This document shows, one piece after another, positions 57,455-64,000 of a DNA stretch of 64,000 bases (position 1 is its first letter; each line of letters begins with the position of its first letter). Location: assembly GCF_030272615.1 (NCBI RefSeq), contig NC_081414.1:525138137-525202136 (forward strand), read 5' to 3'. Source of the DNA: Cryptomeria japonica (taxonomy: Eukaryota > Streptophyta > Pinopsida > Cupressales > Cupressaceae). The translations under genes were made by a program, and so were the position numbers. The notes beneath the pieces are model-generated. The model had not been told where the DNA came from. It saw only the letters and a list, made by a program, of their open reading frames with translations, and ran no database searches.

Positions 57455-59335
57455 AGCTTGATCCCACTCAGGAACCCCTGATGCTTCCCTAAATGTCTGT
57501 GGATCAAAAGCGGTAGCAATGAATGCATGTGGAAGATCCTAATGTTGTGATCAATTTCTCTGCATATCTGAAGGATCCCCAACAAGAGAACCCATGGACT
57601 CAAGTGTCTATCGAGCCCAATGAGGTCTAGGTGGAGGTGGAGAACAAGGCTCCTCAATTGCAAGTGGACCCTACGGAGGTGTAACCCTATGAGTCGGAGT
57701 TGAAGGAGTCTCATCATCTGAATCACTAACATCACTATCCACAATGGAGGAAGGTGGAGGAGGTAGAGAGGCTAAGCTAGGAGCGCTTTCCCCAAAGTGA
57801 ACACTCCTCTCAATGAACACCTCATGTGTCTCACGATCCATCAATCTATATGCTTTAACACCCTCAGGATATCCAACAAATATGCAAGGCCGACTCTGAG
57901 GTTCCAATGCCTTGTGTTTTTGCGGAGGTATACGAGCCCATGTTGGACACCCAAAGACTCTGAAATGTCTCACAATCGGTTTCCTACCAGCCCAATCCTC
58001 AAAAGGAGTAATACCTTGCAAAGCTTTGTGAGGAACTCGATTCTGGATGTGTGTGGCACAACTAATAGCCTCTGCACAAAAAGAGGGATCAAGAGAACGT
58101 GCATGAATCATATAGCTAGCCATTTCTTTGAGAGTTCTATTCTTGCATTCTGCAACTCCATTTTGCTGTGGAGTGTAAGCGACAGAATGTTGAAGATCAA
58201 TCCCCTCAAATGTACAAAAATCCTCAAGTCTTTTGTTCACATATTCCCTTCCATTATCTATGCAAAGAATCTTGACCACTTTCTCGGATTGCTTCTCCAC
58301 ACGAATCTTGAAGTCCTAAAATCTGTCAAATACTTCACTCTTATGAATGAGAAAGTAGACCCAAGTGAAGTGGGAGTAGTCATCAATGAAGGTGAGGACA
58401 TAGAAAGCCTTACTAAATGAAGGTGCTGGAAATGGACCTGCTACATCACTGTGAACAAGTTGAAGAACTTTCAAAGCTCTCCAAGCTTTCCCTTTATCAA
58501 ACTTCTCTTCGGGATGCTTGCCCATGGAACAACCTGAACATACACCCTCTAAAAAACTGATTCGAGGTAGACCTGTGACCATGTCTTTAGTGCTTAGCTG
58601 CTGAAGATAGCGGTAGATGAGGTGACCAAACCATTCATGCCATAGCTTACTTTCAGAATTTGAATGAGTAAGCAAGGCCCTAGAAGGTGAACTTGGCACA
58701 AAGTGGGAGAATGAATAAAGCCTTGAGTTGTCATTGACTTGTCCCACTGCTACCAAGGCATCATCAAGTTCCTTTAGCACAACTGAATCTGGTGTAAACT
58801 CAACCTTTTTCCCATTCCCATAGTGAGTGATTTGGTAGATAGAGAGAAGGTTGGTAGACAAGTTAGGAACATAGAGAACATTCTCAAAATTTCCATCATC
58901 CATGTCAACTAAACCTTTCCCTTCAACCTCTACTTGTGTATCATCACCTATGTAAATGTGAGGTACCTTAGATGGCTCCAATGAAAAAAACTGCTCCTTT
59001 GTAGAACCCATGTGATAAGAGGCACCTGAGTCAAGTATCCACTACTGTGAAGAACCTGTAGTAGCCACAAATGCTTGCCCTTTTCCCTTAGACTATGAGG
59101 AAGAGGAAGGAGATGAATCCTTCTTTGTGTAGGTAGATGGCAAGTTGATGTTGTTTTTCTTGAGAAGATTTGTCAATTCATCAACTTGCTTGGTGTGTCG
59201 TCGATGCTCATCATGACCATACTTCTTGCAATATGCACAAGTTGGTTTATCCTTCTTAGGTGGTGTCCCCTTCTTGGAAGAGGATGAAAAATCATCTTGA
59301 GATGGAGAGGATGATTGTCCTTTTTCCTATTGTGG
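57455..59335 (-). pseudogene. pol: C4 zinc knuckle, protease and integrase
   Basis: The zinc knuckle CAYCKKYGHDEHRR (about 59240-59200) has Arg at the fourth ligand position instead of Cys. Protease WILDSGASYHM (about 59045-59010) is intact but preceded by two stops. The open block 59011-58316 ends in the integrase core with HSDVAGPFPAPSFSKAF and FIDDYSHFTWVYFL. After one stop, 58300-57671 has CIDNGREYVNKRL and PQQNGVAECKNRTL, so all three catalytic acids remain. It then has FGCPTWARIPPQKHK and GYPEGVKAYRLMD and an acidic Ser/Asp-rich linker. All parts are in one frame with gag. Confidence 0.92.
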
Positions 59336-60034
59336 CTATGACTTAGATTGCTTCTTCTTCTTGTTGGAATCTTTGCCTTGACTTCCTTGATTCCCTTGAT
59401 TAGCCACCAAAGCCTTGGACTTTGAAGACTTGAGAAGCCCCATGTTCAATAACTTAGATTGTTCCAATATCAACATTTTTGTGAAAGCATCAAATGAAGG
59501 CATAACATAGGAACTCCCTACTGTCAAACGATGAGTTTGGAAGCTAGACACAAATGCTGCATATTCTGGTGCAAGCTTGTCCAACAAGTTGAATATCAAC
59601 TGAGCATCTTTTTTGTCAATTCCACAATCCTTAAGCTTTGCTCTTATCTCATTTGCTTTGGTGACATAATCTTGGATTGTATCAAAACTCTTGGGATCCA
59701 AGTTGGTGAGCTCATTGTCAATCTTATACCCTCTGATTTCATCAACTTGACCATACAATTTCTGAAACATATCCCAAGCATCTTTGATTGTAGTACACTT
59801 CTCAATATGAAAGATGAGGTCATCTAATACATACTTGTGCAAAGTTCCAAGAGCCATGCAATTCTTAGTGAGCCATTCTAACTGAGCATTAGGATCAGCC
59901 TTAGGATCAGGTGGTGCTGCTATTGTTCCATCTATGTAATGCGTGAGACCTTTTTCCATTAATTTGCTCCAAACTTTAACTTTCCATGATGCATAATTAT
60001 GTGTAGTTAAAGGTGAAAATCTATGAGGACTCAT
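59336..60034 (-). pseudogene. gag: C4 gag
   Basis: The ATG at 60034 (MSPHRFSPLTTHNYASWKVK) is chosen as start. An upstream in-frame ATG at 60106 would add 24 residues with no gag similarity. The block is open for 233 codons and carries WLTKNCMALGTLHKYVLDDL, WDMFQKLYGQVDEIRGYKI and a Lys/Gln-rich end. Pol follows in the same frame, so this is a single gag-pol reading frame. Length and layout fit a copia gag of a lineage different from C1, C2 and C3. Confidence 0.92.
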
Positions 60035-61075
60035 TGCAACAAAAATGAAAGAGCACAAGGAAAGAGAGGCACAATCACACAAGACACCCCCCCCAAATTC
60101 ACTCAATCAAAGAACCCCCCCAAAAGTGATGATTTGGCACTTTATACTTAGTGCATGTACAATGGGCCACTTGCAAAAAAATGGCAAAGTGGACTTCTGA
60201 ATTCAATTTTACAACTTCCTCAATAAGGCCAAAAGAGACTCAAACTAATAATGCAAGATATCTAAACTAAGATCCAAGCAATTTACAAGTACCAAATAGG
60301 CCAAATAAGACCAATATCTGAAAGTACAATTTATACTTAAAATCTTTAAAATCTGATCATAGATTATGAAAGTAGATGAAAAAACATGCACTTTCAAAAA
60401 AAACGGCACTTGAAAAGGAGGTCGTATGAGCTCAAACAAGGCCTTTGAAGTTGTAGAATTGAGGATTGGACAAGTACAGTTGAGAGAATCTAAAAATTCT
60501 GAAAACCTTGTGCACCAAAACCATAAAATAACCACACCACTGCGAAGAGCACGAAAAATTAGTCCAAATCAAAAAAAAAATTGCACCCAAAAAGGAGCAA
60601 AATTGAGCAAGTTATGGGCCTCCAAAGTTGACCCAAAAATCCAAACTGCTCAACGGAGAGGGGTCTAAAAATTTCCAAAGAAAATGTTGACTGGGCGCTT
60701 ACTGGGTGTTGCTGATTGGGCGCTGACTATGCGCTGCTGACTGGGTAGAAGGTACGGATCCCAAAAAAAATTCAAATTTTCAAACTGGAAAATAATTTTC
60801 AGAAAAAAAATAATTTCTTTTTTTTTTTTTCCCGAAAAAAATCCAAAAATTTCGTACCGTACCGCCCGAATTAGGCAGAAAATTTCCTCCACATCCAAAA
60901 ATCAATTTTTGCCAAAATAGGTCGAATTTATACTTGATTTTTATGGAAATGACCTTCCGGACGCAATGGTGAGGTCGAAAATGCTCTAGGATGCCTCCAA
61001 AAAATGTAGTCCCTCAGATCCAAAAATAGAAGCCTTCCACGATGTCTCCAAAAACCAATCAATGAAGCCCCAATG

Positions 61076-61087
61076 GCTCTGATACCA
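61076..61087 (-). promoter_or_regulatory. C4 primer binding site
   Basis: The minus strand reads TGGTATCAGAGC, complementary to initiator Met tRNA. It abuts the 5' LTR with no spacer. Confidence 0.93.
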
Positions 61088-61541
61088 TGTAGGATTTTGC
61101 CAAGATCAAGGGCACAATGAAAAGCATTAAAAAAAAGACAATAGAATGACAAGAACAAAACTGTATTCTCATCAATATGCAAATGATCAACTGGATTCAT
61201 ACCAATACAATGAATATAGGCCTACTTATATAGGCAAGGCCATATGGATGTACGAGCACACAATCATGACATGTGGCTCAATGAGAAACAAGGGTAGGTA
61301 AGAAATATTAGGGGTAGGTAGGAGAAATAATATAATATTCCACAAGAGGTGGATGACCCACCGAATGTGGATTGTAACAACAAAACAAGACCACAAAAAG
61401 TGGAATTTCTCCTACAAGCTATATCCTTATGTGCACACTTCCCTAAGTGTCTCAAATCCAAACTATGAAGAGATGCATTATCCTAAGTTAACTTAAGTAA
61501 AGTGTAATAATATCCATAATGAATATTTATTTACACCAACA
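61088..61541 (-). repeat. C4 right LTR (5' LTR)
   Basis: It starts TGTAGGATTTTGCC and ends TTACACCAACA, followed by the GTATC duplication. It has very few differences from 55247-55699. Confidence 0.95.
61223..61232 (-). promoter_or_regulatory. Candidate TATA box in the C4 5' LTR
   Basis: The minus strand reads CTATATAAG; the left LTR has the same site. It would place the RNA start a few tens of bases further left. Confidence 0.5.
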
Positions 61542-62497
61542 GTATCACTATTATTTTTCCATGTGTCATGTGTGGGGGGTCTCTAGAGTCAGTTGACCAT
61601 CTTTTTCTTCTTTGTCCTTTTGCTTCTCAATGTTGGTATTGGCTACTCAAGAAATTAAACTGGTCTTCAACTTTATGTGGGGATCTTCGGTCTCAATTTT
61701 TGAGCTGGCCACTATTATGTTCATCTTCTTTTTATGCTTGTGTATGGATAATTGCCCCTTCTATTCTGATTTGGAATATTTGGCTAGAAAGAAATAACAA
61801 ATTTTTTGGGAAACACTCTTCCTCATTATCAGATGTTCTCTTTTGTATCGAGAAATCCATCTCAGAATCTGCTTTGGCCTTTATTTATAAGGGCCTTAGT
61901 TCTAAATGTATTTTTACTTCATGGGATAGCTGGGTCATCAGGCATTGTTCAGCGTTGCATTTCCTTCCTATGCAAGGGGCCATATCTAAGAAAAGGTCTC
62001 CCCCAATTAACATAAATTAAGTATTCTGCTTGCCTCCCCCTCTTTCCAAATATAAATTAAACTTTGATGGGGCTTCTCGAGGTAATCTAGGGAAGGCTTC
62101 CATTGGGGTGGTGGTTTCTGATGATAAGTCTAGAATCATCAAAGCTCATTGTCAGTGTATTCCTGATGGGACAAATAATGTGGCCCAGTTGCATGCTCTA
62201 TTTGTTGGGCTTGATTTGCTTCTTTCATTACATGTTTCAGATGTGGTAGTAGAAGGCGACTCATTAGTTGTCTTTTATGTGATCACAAATCGCTCTTCTA
62301 ACTCTTGGCATTTAAAATATTGGTTGGAAATGATTCTATTGTAGTTTGAGTTTTTTAATTCTTTCTCTATTTCTCATTGTTATAGAGAAGCTAATATTTT
62401 TGCAAATTTCTTGGCAAATAAGGCCTTAAATGAAAATATTCAATCTTTGGTTGATATTGAAGAGACTTGCCTGCCCCCTCATCCTTTAAAGTTTTAA
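61542..62497 (+). pseudogene. LINE pol fragment, part after C4: zinc-binding region and RNase H
   Basis: The frame from 55126-55246 resumes as TIIFPCVMCGGSLESVDHLF, then LLCPFASQCWYWLLKKLNW and a Trp-rich LIWNIWLERNNKFFG, typical of zf-RVT in plant LINEs. After a TAA at 62018-62020 comes an RNase H domain: LNFDGASRGNLGKASIGVVV with the first Asp, VVEGDSLVV with a later Asp, and YREANIFANFLANKAL. The expected catalytic Glu is Gln (NVAQLHAL, 62186-62188). A TAG at 62342-62344 interrupts it, and the frame ends at 62495-62497. It is the C-terminal end of LINE ORF2. Confidence 0.88.
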
Positions 62498-63160
62498 TTT
62501 TTTCTGTTCTGGTTTCAAACTCTTTTGCTTCGCCTTGACCTCGCATCTTGTTTGGGATTGCCAGCTTATATGCAGCTTAGTGTGATGGTGTATGGTGCCT
62601 TTTAGGTCTTGTTTATATCACCATATTATTTCTGCATGCTTTCTTGTTATCTTAGCCATGGTGCTGATCATTGCCTAGCTTTTGGGTTATCATGCTGATC
62701 TTGATTGTTTATGCAACATTGTATGAGGGTGTATGGGGCCTTCTTGCCCATGTTACATTACCATTTGGTTTCTGAATTTTTGCTTATTAATTTAACACTT
62801 TGTGGCAGCTTGGGTCATCATACTGCTCTTGATTGCATTTTTCTCTGTACGGTACTGATTGATTGAGATTTGTTGTTTACACGGTTTCTCTTTTTTGTGA
62901 TCTTTAAATGATTATCCTCTATAATTACAGTGGCAGCTTGCATATATGATTAATTTTGTTATTTATTGCTTACAATTTGAGGTGGCAATTTGGGTATTCT
63001 TATTAATATGTCTCTGAGGATTTGGTTTGTTTGAATATCATGCTTTTATTATGAGACATTATGTGCAAGTTATGCTTGTGGTTTAATGAGGAATATTTGT
63101 TTGTTATTCTAAAAGGTGGCGGCCTGTGGAAGCTTGTTGGTACGGTTTGCTGTTAATTAG
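62498..63160 (+). repeat. LINE 3' region with degenerate internal duplication
   Basis: This follows the ORF2 stop. A unit starting GTGTATGG(T/G)GCCTT and including TCATCATACTGCTCTTGATTG-like text is repeated once (first copy about 62580-62720, second about 62725-62850). A GTGGCAGCTTG-like motif recurs near 62802, 62929, 62981 and 63114. No poly(A) tail was found, so the 3' end of the LINE is undefined. Confidence 0.5.
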
Positions 63161-63329
63161 CTCATGTTGATCTTTGATCTGATATCTTTTTTAGTTCGGA
63201 GGATGTCCTTCTCAATTAATGATGGCTTATTTCTTCTTTATAAGCTTGCTCTTTTTGTTGAATGTTTTAATTTCTTTCGTGGTTTTCTAGTGATGGAGGT
63301 TGTTGGCTATAGAGTTTTATTGCTTGTTA

Positions 63330-63921
63330 AGAAGTTTGTTTTCAGGATCCTCATGTTTTTGATGATAAGAAACTTGGTCAACTGTTTAAAGTTCATTCTT
63401 TGGAATTCTCTTTTTCTTTTCACAAGGTGGTGGGCAGACGATGGTTGGTGGAGAATACAAATACTTTTCTTGCTGAAGTTGCTTCTCATTTTTTTACTGT
63501 CTGCATGGACATGCTCTTGGATACTTCTTTGGTTTGGGTGTTATGGGAAGCATATGTTCATCCCTCTCTTTATTCTATTTCTGATATGGATAATGCTCTG
63601 TCTCTTTATCATTTTGAGCTTGGTGCTTTTCCTTATGGGGGTTTTATACCTCATTCTGATTTATTATCTAGCGGTAGACATTGTGGGTTACTTTCAATTA
63701 TAAGAGGTGGTTTGATTTCTAATCTTTATGATGACACTATGTTTGCTCTTGTAGAATTTTTAGATCATATATCTCTAGACATCTTGGCCACCACTGTTAA
63801 TGTGTTTTCAGGTATTCACTTCTTTCTTGAATCATTGAAGGCGGTAATGTCTTTCCCAAGTGTAGTTGTGCCTCTTTAGGTTGTGGTTCCAGAGGTTCAG
63901 AATGAGGGGAATTCTCAGCCT
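63330..63921 (+). pseudogene. Unrecognised reading frame next to the right-edge LTR
   Basis: The frame carrying EVCFQDPHVFDDKKLGQLFK and GRRWLVENTNTFLAEVASHF is open from about 63333 to a TAG at 63877-63879. It then continues as VVVPEVQNEGNSQPLSL up to the LTR edge. The single TAG and earlier stops (near 63310 and 63330) suggest decay. I recognise no domain. It may be the end of a protein whose gene was cut by the LTR at 63922, or a chance open frame in AT-rich sequence. Confidence 0.35.
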
Positions 63922-64000
63922 TTGTCCCTATTAGGATTCCCAAAGATACTGAGAGGGGGGGCTGAATCAATATCTGACCGGTATAATAATTTTCTAAACT
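63922..64000 (-). repeat. Partial LTR of another minus-strand copia element
   Basis: TGTCCCTATTAGG is followed 26 bases later by ACTGAGAGGGGGGCTGAATC, the complement of the conserved U5-end motif seen in C0, C1, C2 and C3 LTRs. CCGGTA, common in the C1 LTR, follows. The element continues beyond the window. Confidence 0.6.

Larger units (their letters stand above)
55247..61541 (-). mobile_element. Complete Ty1/copia LTR retrotransposon C4
   Basis: This 6.3-kb element has target duplication GTATC (55242-55246 and 61542-61546). It has short LTRs, 55247-55699 (453 bp) and 61088-61541 (454 bp), which look almost identical by eye. Minus-strand order is primer site, gag, protease, integrase, RT, RNase H, purine tract. 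Gag-pol is a single frame with scattered stops and only one frameshift, the least damaged coding region of the four complete copia elements. It interrupts a LINE. Confidence 0.96.

Noticed and set aside
63164-63703. 179-codon plus-strand open frame rich in Leu and Phe
   Set aside because: It overlaps the better frame at 63330-63921. Its hydrophobic composition is what T-rich sequence gives in that frame.
1-64000. tRNA, rRNA, snoRNA or CRISPR-like arrays
   Set aside because: No cloverleaf, rRNA core or spaced identical repeats were seen. The tRNA-like 12-mers are retrotransposon primer sites.

Overview
This window looks like repeat-dominated nuclear DNA of a seed plant with a large genome, possibly a gymnosperm. 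Nearly everything recognisable is a retrotransposon: Ty1/copia, Ty3/gypsy and one LINE. No intact host gene, tRNA, rRNA, CRISPR array or bacterial feature was found. The species cannot be named from the sequence alone. All coding regions are broken by stops or frameshifts, so this is an archive of dead elements inserted into one another.

Layout. 1-1307: end of a plus-strand copia element (its LTR is 124-1307), lying in an old gypsy gag relic (1308-2335). 2508-4160: 3' end of a minus-strand copia element (LTR plus RNase H). 5406-9345: a decayed minus-strand single-exon gene of about 1,300 codons of unknown family. 10042-16772: complete minus-strand copia element C1 (target duplication CTTTC), inserted in a spacer rich in a short bidirectional motif. 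17935-20765: truncated minus-strand copia fragment. 20766-24131: AT-rich spacer, a TATA box and a 20-bp minisatellite. 24132-24227 plus 31605-33460: a plus-strand plant-mobile-domain (PMD) coding sequence, cut in its coding frame by complete copia element C2 (24228-31604, duplication GACAT). 33599-41352: complete minus-strand Ty3/gypsy chromovirus G1. About 41.4-47.7 kb: minus-strand gypsy-type element G2 that encodes only gag, protease and a proline-rich tail. 47709-54779: complete minus-strand copia C3 (duplication TAGGG) inside the G2 leader. 55126-62497: 3' part of a plus-strand LINE, split by complete minus-strand copia C4 (55247-61541, duplication GTATC). 62498-63921: LINE 3' region, then an unrecognised reading frame. 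63922-64000: start of another copia LTR.

How the parts relate. The four complete copia elements share the order LTR, initiator-Met-type primer site, gag, protease, integrase, reverse transcriptase, RNase H, purine tract, LTR. G1 has the Ty3 order (reverse transcriptase and RNase H before integrase) and a chromodomain-like C-terminus. G2 has no reverse transcriptase or integrase, so it would have needed enzymes from another element. Several stops are TAG where related copies or conserved motifs have Gln or Trp, as expected from deamination of methylated cytosine in a silenced repeat region.
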